Positions 9,471 through 21,218 of a stretch of 64,000 bases of DNA are shown here, one piece after another. Source of the stretch: Pseudoalteromonas luteoviolacea S2607. GTDB taxonomy: Bacteria; Pseudomonadota; Gammaproteobacteria; Enterobacterales; Alteromonadaceae. Each line of letters begins with the position of its first letter. Positions within the stretch are counted from its first letter, which is position 1. Under the pieces are notes generated by a model, which worked only from the letters and a program-made list of their open reading frames with translations, made no database searches and was not told where the DNA came from. Location: positions 186,001 through 250,000 of the forward strand of contig NZ_AUXV01000019.1 of NCBI RefSeq assembly GCF_001625575.1, read 5' to 3'. The translations under genes were made by a program, and so were the position numbers.

Positions 9471-10916
9471 ATGAAGAGAAAAGCACTTTCTTTACTAGTT
9501 TCTAGTATGTTAATTACAGCTCATGCTCATGCCGATACGTCGGTGCAAAAATTAGTCAGTCTAATTTCTGGCCATAAAAATGTTGATTATATTGTAAGTC
9601 CAACTCCAGCTAGTTCATTACATGCACAATCAGTTAGTTATTCAGGTGTTTTACCAAATAATAAAAATTATACACTTGAGTTTAATTTAAGTGATATTGA
9701 TTCAGTTAACGGAACATTGTATTTGCGAGACACTGAGGGCAATCAGCAAGGTGTGATCAGTATTGCTCGCAATGGTTTTGTACAAGGTGAAGTGAGTGTC
9801 GTTACTGGTGATTTTCGTCTTATAAGCAGCGGCACGAAGTTAGTCACAATGGAATCAAAACCGTCAGAAAAGCTAATTGAAGATTTAGAACATCAATTTA
9901 TGCCAAAAAACAGGGCCGCAGAAGGTTATGCAACACTACCTGTTGAGCTTACTCGTCAGGGAGTAACTAGCCAGTCGGAGCCAAGTGTAGTGCGCGTATC
10001 CTTGTATTACACCAATGATGTGGCGAATGTATACCAAGAAGCAGGGATTAACCCAAGACAAGCTTTTGACTTTGCTATCGCTCAAGCGAATCAAGCTTAT
10101 GCCAACAGTGACATCGACATCAAAATTGAAATAGCTAATATCGAGCATGTCGATTATAACGAGATTGATAGTATTGGTGTGCTAATCGATTTTTGGCTTA
10201 AAAAAGGCGAAAACTTAAATACCTTGGATTTTTTATTCGGAGACGAAGATTATATGTGGGAGTTTGATCACTTTGATGAAGAGTTAAAGCAAAGTGAAAA
10301 GTATGGCTCTGATATGGATATGCTAATTAGTCATAAACTTGAGTTTTACTGTGGTGTAGCGCGTACGATTGGAGCCAAAGAACGAAAGCATTCAACAGCT
10401 ATCACAAATATGCAGTGTTTTGAGCAGTATACACTTGCCCATGAAATGGGACATCTATTTGGCGCCGAACACAACTGGGAAAATACTGCGGAGATCCCTT
10501 TTATAGCGCAGTATGCGCATGGTTACTATGATGCCGAAGAGTGGTCATTTAGAACTATCATGAGCTATCGTTGTAATAACAATGAGATTAATGGCCCTAA
10601 AGATTGCCCTCGGATCAATTACTTCTCTACACCGCGAAAGGAGTTTAACGGCAAATATCTTGGCACGGCAACAGAGCATGACAATGCGCGTCAACACAAT
10701 GAGTGGGCACCTTTGGTAGCAAGTTTCTCTACAGGGGCTGATTGTGCTCAATTTGAGCCTTGGACGACTGATAAAGCCTATGTAAAAGGTTCTGAAGTAG
10801 CATACGAGGGAAATCTATATCAAGCAAACTGGTGGAGCTATAACGACAGGCCCAGTCAAACCAGTAGTAAAAGCAACTGGCAACAGGTTTGGCAATTGCT
10901 CACTAATTGCAAATAA
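9471..10916 (+). CDS. Secreted M12-like metalloprotease with C-terminal chitin-binding module
   Basis: 481 aa with signal peptide (cleavage after AHAHA). The catalytic metzincin signature HEMGHLFGAEH is at residues 324-334, followed by the Met-turn in TIMSYRC. This is the reprolysin-like arrangement HExxHxxGxxH. The last 50 residues, WTTDKAYVKGSEVAYEGNLY and on to WQQVWQLL, match carbohydrate-binding module family 5/12, which binds chitin. A propeptide-like region of about 150 aa precedes the catalytic domain. The chitin module suggests attachment to chitin or crustacean surfaces while degrading associated protein. GAAAGGA precedes the start and a terminator follows. Confidence 0.88.
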   Translation: MKRKALSLLVSSMLITAHAHADTSVQKLVSLISGHKNVDYIVSPTPASSLHAQSVSYSGVLPNNKNYTLEFNLSDIDSVNGTLYLRDTEGNQQGVISIARNGFVQGEVSVVTGDFRLISSGTKLVTMESKPSEKLIEDLEHQFMPKNRAAEGYATLPVELTRQGVTSQSEPSVVRVSLYYTNDVANVYQEAGINPRQAFDFAIAQANQAYANSDIDIKIEIANIEHVDYNEIDSIGVLIDFWLKKGENLNTLDFLFGDEDYMWEFDHFDEELKQSEKYGSDMDMLISHKLEFYCGVARTIGAKERKHSTAITNMQCFEQYTLAHEMGHLFGAEHNWENTAEIPFIAQYAHGYYDAEEWSFRTIMSYRCNNNEINGPKDCPRINYFSTPRKEFNGKYLGTATEHDNARQHNEWAPLVASFSTGADCAQFEPWTTDKAYVKGSEVAYEGNLYQANWWSYNDRPSQTSSKSNWQQVWQLLTNCK

Positions 10917-10927
10917 GACATGTTTTT

Positions 10928-10950
10928 AGAGGCACACAGTGCCTCTTTAT
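10928..10950 (+). terminator. Rho-independent terminator after the M12-like protease
   Basis: A perfect eight-pair stem AGAGGCAC/GTGCCTCT with three-base loop, followed by TTAT. Confidence 0.75.
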
Positions 10951-11074
10951 AGTTTGTTACAAGCAGATAAAAGGCACAAAAAAGAACAGGAGAGCGCCTA
11001 GAATTCTTCTATGCTTAGAGAATGTTAGCGATTACGTAATAAAGCGTTTATCGTCTGTCACATGAGAATATCGT

Positions 11075-13678
11075 ATGTGGGTGTATAAAGCACTGAAATG
11101 GGCCTTTTTATTTAGCAACGTCATGTTGTTGATGGTATTTCCAAATACGGTAAAAGCTGAAAATAAAATTGAAACTATCACAGTAACAGGGTCGCGAATA
11201 AAACGCTCTGTTCAAGCTGACTCTTCGTCCCCGATTACAAACGTAGGCGCTGAAAGACTCTCTAACATCGGTGCTAATGGTGTTCGGGATCTAGTCGAAG
11301 TCTTGCCATTCAATGCGGGTGCACAAAATAACTCTGACAATTTATCGCAAAATTACACCGTAGGGACTTCGAATTTTAATTTAAGGGGGTTGGGGGTTTC
11401 TTCCACGTTAGTGTTGCTCAACGGCAGACGTCAGGTAACTTCATCGGTTGTCACGGACCAAGGAGCGAGTTTTGTGGATACGGCCTCATTGATCCCCTCG
11501 CTTGCTGTTAAAAGAATCGAGATTTTGCGCGATGGCGCATCAGCAATTTATGGTTCCGACGCGGTTGCAGGTGTTGTTAACTTTATTAGTCGTGACGACT
11601 TAAATGGTGCGCAGCTGCAATATGAATATCGGCAAAGAGTCAGTGATGGTAGCCAAGACGAAACAAAAATTGATTTTGCATATGGCCTAGAGCTTGGTGA
11701 GACTGGGTACCTGCTTTTTGCGGCTAGTTTTCTTGAGCGTTCAAGTTTATTACTAGGAGAAGTTGACTGGTTCAAACCCGCTTTCAGTAGTTTCGGTAAT
11801 CCGGGCAGCTTTGTAATCCCCTCTTTATCCTCGCCTCAAAATCCACAAGGGTTGACCATCGCAGACGATAATTGTGAAAACAATGGTGGGCAGCTTTCTG
11901 CGGGCAGTAATGGTAATTCGTTTTGCTTGTTTGACTTTGCACCTCAAATTACGGTGGTACCCAATGAAGATAGACTTCAGCTTTTTGTTAAAGCAAAGTG
12001 GGATTGGAATGATCAGATACACCTATGGTTTGAAGCGGGTCATGCCGACAATCAGATTTCAAGAGAAGTCTCACCTAGCTTTCCGGTTCTGAATGCGCCA
12101 AATGTTTTAGCATCGCATCCTGATAACCCTTATGCAGAAGATGTTTTTTTCCGGGGGCGGCCTTTCGGCTGGGGTAAGCCCACGGAGCAAAACTCCTATG
12201 AACATCAAACTACGCGAGTAGCTTTTGGCATAGAAGGCGATGTCGGACAAGATATTTATTGGCAGCTGGCTTATGTACATGCAATCAACGATGCGCTACT
12301 GAACCCAAGAGATGTCATAGCGGATAATTTTCAGCAATCACTACTTGGCTACGGCGGCGTAAATTGCGACAGTGCGCAAGGCGCTGGTGTTGGACTGTGT
12401 CTTTACTTTAACCCATTTGACCCCCTTGACCCTGACAATGAGCGATTGCGGCCGTTTATCATTGGGGATTATATCGGCAACCTTGAATCTCAATTACAGA
12501 TGTTAGAAGGCTATGTCTCTTTTGATGAGGCATTTTCACTAGGTGAAGAGTTTGTCGCTGTGGCAATAGGTGCTCAAGTTCGAAAAGAGTCTATTGTTCA
12601 GCGCTATGACGCTTTAACTCAGCAAGACCGTTTCGCTTTTCTAATAGGCAACCAAAATGTTGAAGGGTCGCGCGAAGTTAGCGCCATTTTTGCCGAAGCT
12701 AGATTGCCTATTACCCCTAAAATTGAAGTGGGCTTAGCCGTAAGATATGAAGATTATGGACGTTTGGGTGGAGATACCACGAATCCCAAATTTTCAATAT
12801 TATGGCGCGTAGCTGAACATTTATCGCTCAGAAGCTCTTACAGCACCTCTTTTAGAGCGCCATCGGTCCACCAACTTAAGGGCGTACAGACGAATTTCGC
12901 AAACATCACGGATCCTACTGACGGGTCAACCACATTTGGTGGTAACAGAACGATTGGAGATGACAAGTTAGTACCAGAAACGTCAACAGCCATTAATCTT
13001 GGTGCTTCCTTTTCTGATAACGCCATGAGTATTGATGTCGATTATTGGCGCTTTTCATTCGACGATGTGCTCACCAGAGAAAGCCATCAAGCGGTGGTGA
13101 ATACAATGCCAAATGATCCCACTCGAGTGGTTCGCACCTCTGCTGGAACCATTTCAATTGTGAATACTAAATTTATCAATGCACAAGCGATAGATACGTC
13201 GGGTGTAGATCTCGTTGGACAATATAATGTCGATACGCAGTATGGTCTTTTCACACCAGAGGTGAGTGCCACTTATTTGCTGTCGTACGATTTAACGGAC
13301 GATACAGGCGCTATGTCAGACGGTCTTGGAAAACTTAATCGTAATACTGTCGGTAACCCTGCACCTCGACTAAGGGGGAGCGCGGGTGTGCGCTGGTTAT
13401 GGCGTAATCATCAGGTTAATGCATTTCTGAGGCATGTATCAAGTTACGAAAATGACGTCAGTGGTGAGAAAGTCGGGTCGTTTACGACGCTAGATACACA
13501 ATATTCATTGAAATTAGGTGAGTTGATGCGGCTTAAAGCTCAATCGAGTGTTGCAATCGGTATATTAAATATAACGGATGACCCTCCACCCTTTGTGGAT
13601 ATAGCAGGCAGTTACGATCCTCGAACGGGTGATCCAAGAGGACGAAGGGTATATATAAAACTTAAAATAGAATTTTAA
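11075..13678 (+). CDS. TonB-dependent receptor
   Basis: 867 aa. A signal peptide ends near NTVKA, followed by the TonB box-like ETITVTGSRIKR, a plug domain (about residues 45-165, including NLRGLGVSSTLVLLNGRR and DGASAIYGSDAVAGVVNF), and a barrel ending in KIEF with terminal Phe. The ITVTGSRI type is common among receptors of Alteromonadales and sphingomonads that take up oligosaccharides, peptides or other organics rather than iron. The solute-binding protein starting 32 bases downstream is likely co-transcribed. The ligand is unknown. The ribosome binding site is weak. Confidence 0.92.
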   Translation: MWVYKALKWAFLFSNVMLLMVFPNTVKAENKIETITVTGSRIKRSVQADSSSPITNVGAERLSNIGANGVRDLVEVLPFNAGAQNNSDNLSQNYTVGTSNFNLRGLGVSSTLVLLNGRRQVTSSVVTDQGASFVDTASLIPSLAVKRIEILRDGASAIYGSDAVAGVVNFISRDDLNGAQLQYEYRQRVSDGSQDETKIDFAYGLELGETGYLLFAASFLERSSLLLGEVDWFKPAFSSFGNPGSFVIPSLSSPQNPQGLTIADDNCENNGGQLSAGSNGNSFCLFDFAPQITVVPNEDRLQLFVKAKWDWNDQIHLWFEAGHADNQISREVSPSFPVLNAPNVLASHPDNPYAEDVFFRGRPFGWGKPTEQNSYEHQTTRVAFGIEGDVGQDIYWQLAYVHAINDALLNPRDVIADNFQQSLLGYGGVNCDSAQGAGVGLCLYFNPFDPLDPDNERLRPFIIGDYIGNLESQLQMLEGYVSFDEAFSLGEEFVAVAIGAQVRKESIVQRYDALTQQDRFAFLIGNQNVEGSREVSAIFAEARLPITPKIEVGLAVRYEDYGRLGGDTTNPKFSILWRVAEHLSLRSSYSTSFRAPSVHQLKGVQTNFANITDPTDGSTTFGGNRTIGDDKLVPETSTAINLGASFSDNAMSIDVDYWRFSFDDVLTRESHQAVVNTMPNDPTRVVRTSAGTISIVNTKFINAQAIDTSGVDLVGQYNVDTQYGLFTPEVSATYLLSYDLTDDTGAMSDGLGKLNRNTVGNPAPRLRGSAGVRWLWRNHQVNAFLRHVSSYENDVSGEKVGSFTTLDTQYSLKLGELMRLKAQSSVAIGILNITDDPPPFVDIAGSYDPRTGDPRGRRVYIKLKIEF

Positions 13679-13710
13679 AAGGCACAGAGGCGAGTTCAAA
13701 ACGGATCAAC

Positions 13711-14529
13711 ATGTTTTTTCATAGGATAAGCGACATAAAAGGTGCGTTCACTTCGCTCCTACTATTAATTTGGGGCGTTTTTAGCATTTTCACGACTGAG
13801 CTTGTGCATGCAAAGACATTGCGTATAGTGACGCTTGAATACCCGCCTTATCAATACCTTGAAGGTAACATGCCAAAGGGTATTGGTGTTGAGATAGTCA
13901 CTGAAGTGTTCAAGAGACTAAAGCAACCCATTAACATCGAGTTCTTGCCATGGGGAAGAGCTATCAGAGAGCTTCAAAGTGGGCAAGCTGATGGCATATT
14001 TACCATTTATTTCTCTGAGAAAAGACAGCAAACCATGCTTTACTCTGAGCAAGTGTTAATTATGCAGTCGGTTTCTATTTTTACGCGAAAGGACTCAGGC
14101 ATTAGATTGGCCGGTAATATCCGCGAACTTAGCGAATTGCGCGTTGGCCTAGTGCGCAATGTCAGTTATGGCACAGAAATAGATACTGCTATTAAATCGG
14201 GTGTGATTGACCAAATTGTAGAGACCAATTCTGGCACACAGAGTTTTAAGTTGCTGCTTGCAGATAGAGTTGATGTGGTGATCAGCAATAAACTGGGTGG
14301 GATGGATATTGTTCGACGCTTAGGGATCCAAAATTCAGTCTCCCCAACGCCCCTATATGAGTTACCTATCCCCAGTTACTTTGCGTTTTCCAAAAATACC
14401 CAAGGCAAGAATCTCAAAGCTCAGTTTGATAAAGTACTTCAAGCTATGAAAGCAGACGGTACTTATGATGCCATTATCAAGCAATCTTTTAATTGCCGAG
14501 CGGTGTCTTGCTATCAGATAGGGGAGTAA
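13711..14529 (+). CDS. Periplasmic family-3 solute-binding protein
   Basis: 272 aa with a long signal peptide (cleavage near LVHA). The mature protein begins LRIVTLEYPPYQYLEG, the hallmark of amino-acid-type SBP_bac_3 domains, and contains GQADGIFTIYFSEKRQQ and a C-terminal AMKADGTYDAIIKQSF. It would bind a small ligand in the periplasm. No ABC permease or ATPase is adjacent, so it may pass ligand to another system or act as a sensor-like protein. The short gap to the TonB receptor supports a two-gene operon moving a ligand across the outer membrane. Confidence 0.88.
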   Translation: MFFHRISDIKGAFTSLLLLIWGVFSIFTTELVHAKTLRIVTLEYPPYQYLEGNMPKGIGVEIVTEVFKRLKQPINIEFLPWGRAIRELQSGQADGIFTIYFSEKRQQTMLYSEQVLIMQSVSIFTRKDSGIRLAGNIRELSELRVGLVRNVSYGTEIDTAIKSGVIDQIVETNSGTQSFKLLLADRVDVVISNKLGGMDIVRRLGIQNSVSPTPLYELPIPSYFAFSKNTQGKNLKAQFDKVLQAMKADGTYDAIIKQSFNCRAVSCYQIGE

Positions 14530-14567
14530 AGAAAGGGCTGACCACAAGCGTAGCCAGCCAGTGGTTT

Positions 14568-16730
14568 TTACAGGTTCGTTGTTTGTAAACCTCGGCGAGT
14601 TAGCAATGCATCAGTCGTTGGTGCTTGTCCCCTAAATGCTTTGTAGGACTCCATTAATGGTCTAGAGTTACCAACTTCAAGAATGTTTTTACGGTAGTGG
14701 TCACCTATTTTTCTATTTAAACCGCCTTGAGATTGCACGAATGCATAAGCATCTGCCGCTAAGATTTCACTCCACATGTAGGCATAGTAACTCGCCGAGT
14801 AGCCCCCGCCCATTGAATGAGAGAAGAATGCCGACTTGTAACGAGGATGAATGTAAGGCACGTAAAGGCCGTGTTTTTTCAATACCTTTTGTTCAAATTG
14901 CTCGGGGTTTTCTACTTTATCGGTTGGTTTCAGTGAGTGCCACTCCATATCAACAATCGCCGCAGCAACATACTCTAATGTGTCAAACCCTTGGTTGAAG
15001 CTACGAGAGCGTACAATTTTATCTAACAAGTCTTTGGGAATTGCTTCGTTAGTCTCGTAATGTTTAGCATAGTTTGAGATAACTTTAGGGTGAATCGCCC
15101 AGTCCTCTTCAAACGTAGAAGGGAATTCAACAAAGTCAGTCGATACGGAAGTCCCAGCTAGTGACGGGTAATTTACATCTGAGAACATGCCGTGAATACC
15201 GTGGCCTAGCTCATGGAACATAGTCGTTACTTCACCGTAGCTTAGTAGTGTCGGTTGGCCGTTTGGTGCTTTTGCAATATTCATGACATTTACAACAACG
15301 GGTTTTTGTCCCAGTAGATGTGTTTGGTCAACAAATGAGCTCATCCACGCGCCGCCACGTTTACCAGGGCGCGCGAAATAATCAGCGTAGAATATTGCAA
15401 GGCTGGTGCCGTCATGGTCAAACAGTTCGTAAGCTTTTACGTCTGGATGGTATACAGGTAAATCAGGACGATGTTTAAATTCAACACCGTACAGCTCCTT
15501 CATGGTAAAGAATAAGCCGTCTTCTAATACACGGTTAAATTCAAAATATGATTTGACCGTATTTTCATCCAGTGCATATTTATCTTGGCGCACTTGCTCT
15601 GCGTAATAAGCCCAGTCCCAAGGCTGCAGTTTAAATTTGTCACCTTTTTCAGCCATTTTTGCTTTTATTGCTTTGGTTTCAAGTTTTACATTTGTCATCA
15701 GTGCATCAGTCATGCCTGAGAACATAGAAAACACTGCATCAGGTGTTTGTGCCATTTGTGCAGACAGCCCATATGCTGCCCAGCTGCCAAATCCAAGCAA
15801 GTTTGCACGTTGAGCGCGGATCTCTGCAAGCCGCTTAATAATAGGCATATTGTTCGTCTCACCAGACTGAGCACGCTCTGCTGATGCACGCCAAATACGC
15901 GCTCTTAAATCTCTATTTTGGATATTTGCAAGAATAGGCTGGCGAGTTGTATTGGTGATACTGATTAAGTATTTTCCGTCTTTTCCTGCTTGTTTAGCGG
16001 CGGCCGCCATTGAGTCAATTTGTGCATCCGTTAAACCTTTCAGATCACGCTTGTTGTCGACTACGACCGCAATGTTGCTGGTTTCTTGAAGTAAGTTTTG
16101 ACCAAACTGCGTGGTTAATTGTGAATGTTCTTTGTTTAATGCGCGAATTTTAGTTTGTTGCGCGTCTGTTAGCTTTGCGCCAGCGCGAATAAAGCGTTTG
16201 TAGTAAACCTCAACAAGTCGCTTAGATTCTGCATCTAAGCCTAAGCTGTCGCGTTTGTCATGAATTTGCTCAACGCGTTCGAACAAAGCTTTGTTTAAGT
16301 AAATATTATCACTATGTTGGGTAAAAAGAGGAGCAAGCTCTTGTTGTAGTGCTCGACGCTCTGGATTTGAGTCGGTGAGGCTAATGTTCCAAAAGTAATT
16401 GCCTACTCGAGATAAAGTTTCACCGCTTTTTTCAAGTGCGACGATCGTGTTGTCAAAAGTAACGTCTTTTTGCGCAATAATTTGTTCGATTTCAGCTAGG
16501 TTTTCAGTTATCCCTTGCTCGAAAGCTGGTTTGATATCACCGTCGTGAATTAAGTTAAATTCAGGAGCTTGGTACTGTAGTGCACTTTGTCGTAGTAATG
16601 GGTTATCAAGCATATTTTGTGCAACAACTTCCTGCCCTTCTTGAGTATATTGAGGCGCAGAGTTTTGACTGTTACAGCCAGTCAATAAAAGGACTGAACT
16701 GACAGCCAGTGCAATGGTTGTTTTAATCAT
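14568..16730 (-). CDS. M3 family zinc metallopeptidase, lipoprotein (Dcp/oligopeptidase A type)
   Basis: About 720 aa from the start at 16730, which gives a clean lipoprotein signal (lipobox LLTGC). A longer in-frame start 51 bases upstream would bury it. The M3 zinc motif FHELGHGIHGMF has HExxH at residues 506-510, with the third ligand Glu expected in the following FPSTFEEDW segment. M3 enzymes are thimet-like oligopeptidases or peptidyl-dipeptidases; the lipoprotein form acts in the periplasm on peptides. A Zur-like box lies upstream of this gene on the divergent side, unusual for a peptidase and suggestive of zinc regulation. Confidence 0.92.
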   Translation of the reverse strand: MIKTTIALAVSSVLLLTGCNSQNSAPQYTQEGQEVVAQNMLDNPLLRQSALQYQAPEFNLIHDGDIKPAFEQGITENLAEIEQIIAQKDVTFDNTIVALEKSGETLSRVGNYFWNISLTDSNPERRALQQELAPLFTQHSDNIYLNKALFERVEQIHDKRDSLGLDAESKRLVEVYYKRFIRAGAKLTDAQQTKIRALNKEHSQLTTQFGQNLLQETSNIAVVVDNKRDLKGLTDAQIDSMAAAAKQAGKDGKYLISITNTTRQPILANIQNRDLRARIWRASAERAQSGETNNMPIIKRLAEIRAQRANLLGFGSWAAYGLSAQMAQTPDAVFSMFSGMTDALMTNVKLETKAIKAKMAEKGDKFKLQPWDWAYYAEQVRQDKYALDENTVKSYFEFNRVLEDGLFFTMKELYGVEFKHRPDLPVYHPDVKAYELFDHDGTSLAIFYADYFARPGKRGGAWMSSFVDQTHLLGQKPVVVNVMNIAKAPNGQPTLLSYGEVTTMFHELGHGIHGMFSDVNYPSLAGTSVSTDFVEFPSTFEEDWAIHPKVISNYAKHYETNEAIPKDLLDKIVRSRSFNQGFDTLEYVAAAIVDMEWHSLKPTDKVENPEQFEQKVLKKHGLYVPYIHPRYKSAFFSHSMGGGYSASYYAYMWSEILAADAYAFVQSQGGLNRKIGDHYRKNILEVGNSRPLMESYKAFRGQAPTTDALLTRRGLQTTNL

Positions 16731-16888
16731 AGTTAAATTCCGAGATTCTGTAGAGCTGAATAGAAAGCTCACAAATAACACGCTTTTTAATTAGCAATTG
16801 CCGTTTAATGAATTGGTTGGGTAAACCGAGTTCACACACCTGGCTTATTTATTTTCAAAGGAAAGCGGTCACTTGTGATTGTGTGTGA

Positions 16889-16903
16889 TGTTATATTGTA
16901 ACA
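16889..16903. promoter_or_regulatory. Zur-like operator proximal to the M3 peptidase
   Basis: TGTTATATTGTAACA, a 7-1-7 palindrome with one mismatched pair, fits the core of the gammaproteobacterial Zur box (GTTATAnTATAAC). It lies about 160 bases upstream of the peptidase start. Confidence 0.6.
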
Positions 16904-17096
16904 AAATAAAAGCAATTCAAATTCTACTATAATTTGAAACATTTTATTAAGTGCATGATTTGAAATGGATTAAAATTTCATTTTTTAAGTTGGATGGGAA
17001 TCGTATTTCTGCGATGCAGTACTTTTTAGTGAAAATTAATTCGCTGCATGGTGCAAAAAACGCGACAAAAAACTTGCAAACAGAATGGTGTTGATA

Positions 17097-17111
17097 TGTT
17101 ATATTATAACA
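17097..17111. promoter_or_regulatory. Zur operator of the ZnuD-like receptor
   Basis: TGTTATATTATAACA is a perfect 7-1-7 palindrome matching the Zur core GTTATAnTATAAC, with further partial arm matches outside it. It lies 21 bases before the start codon, so bound Zur would cover the promoter or transcription start. This fits zinc-repressed expression of the receptor. Confidence 0.85.
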
Positions 17112-17132
17112 AAAATAACGTATGGAATTATT

Positions 17133-19556
<2,424 letters not shown>

Positions 19557-19575
19557 TTTTTCTTTTACTTCTCTC

Positions 19576-19597
19576 AGGGGGCGCAAGCCCCTTTTTA
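19576..19597 (+). terminator. Rho-independent terminator after the zinc receptor
   Basis: GGGGC-GCAA-GCCCC stem with a GNRA-type loop followed by TTTTT. Confidence 0.85.
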
Positions 19598-19800
19598 ATT
19601 TTTTGGCTATGTTTCTAGTTTGGTCATCAACAAAAGCAAAAACCCGCTTCTTGTTAAGTTACTCAGTGAATGTCTTCACTGTTAGAATTAACAGTATAAA
19701 AATAATACTAAAATCAGCAGTATAAGCTTACAAAACTCGTTGTGTTGAGCTGGCTTATTAGCGCTAACATGCTCTTCATTGTATTTTATTGAGGTAAGTA

Positions 19801-20649
19801 ATGAAGCTCACAGTAATCTCTTTTCTATTGGGTAGTTTGATAGGGTATGTTGTGGCTGTAGTTACCTTTGAAGAGGCAGTCGTCGAGTACAATACTCCCT
19901 CCGAAACAGCCCTGCTTATCTCCCAATTGGATCAACTTTCACAAGAGAATAAAAATTTACAGCTCCAGTTAAATCATGCAATAACGTCGGTCAAGCAGGC
20001 TGATATAAATACCGTACCTGCCGAACATCATGGTTTGGAAGAGTATGTTGTCGTTGCTACTGCACAGCAAAATAATGAGTCACGCCAATTGCGACCCTCC
20101 GCAACTTTTGCTCAAACAGTCAAAGCGATAGAAATGTATCAAGTGCTACCCATTGCGAAACGTCTCGAGATACAGCTTCAATTGAATGAAGATACCGCGA
20201 ATAAGCTTCAGGCATTGCTTTTAGAAAAAGCTCAACAAGACTACCAAGTTTGGCTTAGCAACCAGAGCGAAAAATCGCAGCATTCGATCGATATGAGTAG
20301 CCTAACAAACGACCTTAATTTGAATAAACAACGTTACGAACAGTCTCTAAGAGAAATCCTGACGGATGATCAAGTAGCGGCGTATATTCAAGCTGAGCGC
20401 CAACAGGCTGAAGTTTTAGCACAGCAAAAATTAATGCATCTTCGGGATTCTCTGAGCAAAATCAGCTTAGATGAGTATCAACAGCAAGAGATTTCTAGAC
20501 TTGCTTCGCAGCTCTATCAAACTGATAACGTTAGCATAGGTTCTATGGGGAGTCCTTATGGCGTAGGCAGTATTTCGGTCAATACGGAAAAGCTCGAAGA
20601 GATAAAACTTGTACTGACTGAAGAACAACTTCAGAGCTTGATACTTTGA
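19801..20649 (+). CDS. Membrane-anchored coiled-coil protein of unknown function
   Basis: 282 aa. One N-terminal hydrophobic segment (residues about 4-24, FLLGSLIGYVVAVVTF) anchors it, then a Gln/Glu/Leu-rich region (residues 38-70, LDQLSQENKNLQLQLNHA) with coiled-coil character, and two later helical blocks rich in Gln. No catalytic motif. GAGGTAAGT precedes the ATG. The next gene begins 30 bases downstream and is probably co-transcribed. The composition suggests an envelope scaffold or regulator, but no family is recognised. Confidence 0.75.
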   Translation: MKLTVISFLLGSLIGYVVAVVTFEEAVVEYNTPSETALLISQLDQLSQENKNLQLQLNHAITSVKQADINTVPAEHHGLEEYVVVATAQQNNESRQLRPSATFAQTVKAIEMYQVLPIAKRLEIQLQLNEDTANKLQALLLEKAQQDYQVWLSNQSEKSQHSIDMSSLTNDLNLNKQRYEQSLREILTDDQVAAYIQAERQQAEVLAQQKLMHLRDSLSKISLDEYQQQEISRLASQLYQTDNVSIGSMGSPYGVGSISVNTEKLEEIKLVLTEEQLQSLIL

Positions 20650-20679
20650 AGATAATAAAAACCAAAAATAAGGAAAATC

Positions 20680-21159
20680 ATGAAAACAATACTAACGGTA
20701 GTAGCCGCGGTTGTTGCATTGACGAGTGCTTCCGCTGAAGCGAGACCTAATTGCCCTGGTGGACAAGGGTATTGGGAAGAAGTGGTAAGGAATGTACGTG
20801 TATGTGACACACAGACTGAAAACTATACAGTTACTTTGAAAAACTGTAATTATGCAGGGCATGTGTATTTAGGGCACCTTTGGAATAAACCGGACTTCCC
20901 ATTACCTCATGCTAAATACAAAACATCTTCACGCCGTGGAGTCGAGTCGTGTCCTGCTTCACAATATGCTACCGATTTTGAAATTTACTGGTACACCGAC
21001 AGTGACGGTCGCCGATGGACTGGTCATGCAAACTACTCTGGCCATTTAGCAAAAACAAGTGAGCAAAGCTATACAGAGCAGCGCACTCGTACTATCGAAA
21101 CAAATTGTCGTACAGAGCAACGTGTTACTCGTGTTTTCCGTTGTGGGTTTGAGCCTTAA
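20680..21159 (+). CDS. Small exported cysteine-containing protein of unknown function
   Basis: 159 aa with signal peptide MKTILTVVAAVVALTSASAE. The mature part has six cysteines, at residues about 25, 42, 56, 91, 143 and 154, so three disulfides are plausible. The ends are internally similar in style (WEEVVRNVRVC near the N-terminus and RTEQRVTRVFRC near the C-terminus). TATAAGGAAAATC precedes the start. Likely in an operon with the coiled-coil protein. Function unknown. Confidence 0.75.
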   Translation: MKTILTVVAAVVALTSASAEARPNCPGGQGYWEEVVRNVRVCDTQTENYTVTLKNCNYAGHVYLGHLWNKPDFPLPHAKYKTSSRRGVESCPASQYATDFEIYWYTDSDGRRWTGHANYSGHLAKTSEQSYTEQRTRTIETNCRTEQRVTRVFRCGFEP

Positions 21160-21183
21160 TATATAGCGAGTAGGCAACTAACA

Positions 21184-21207
21184 GGTGGTGGCCATTTGGC
21201 TACCATC
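21184..21207. terminator. Bidirectional terminator candidate between convergent genes
   Basis: GGTGGCCA and TGGCTACC form an eight-pair stem with one G-T pair and almost no loop, between two convergent stop codons; T tracts are weak. Confidence 0.45.
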
Positions 21208-21218
21208 ATATTTAAGAT

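Larger units (their letters stand above)
16782..17132. promoter_or_regulatory. Divergent promoter region between M3 peptidase and zinc receptor
   Basis: 350 bases, AT-rich, holding two Zur-like palindromes about 200 bases apart, one near each gene. No coding frame was seen. Confidence 0.6.
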
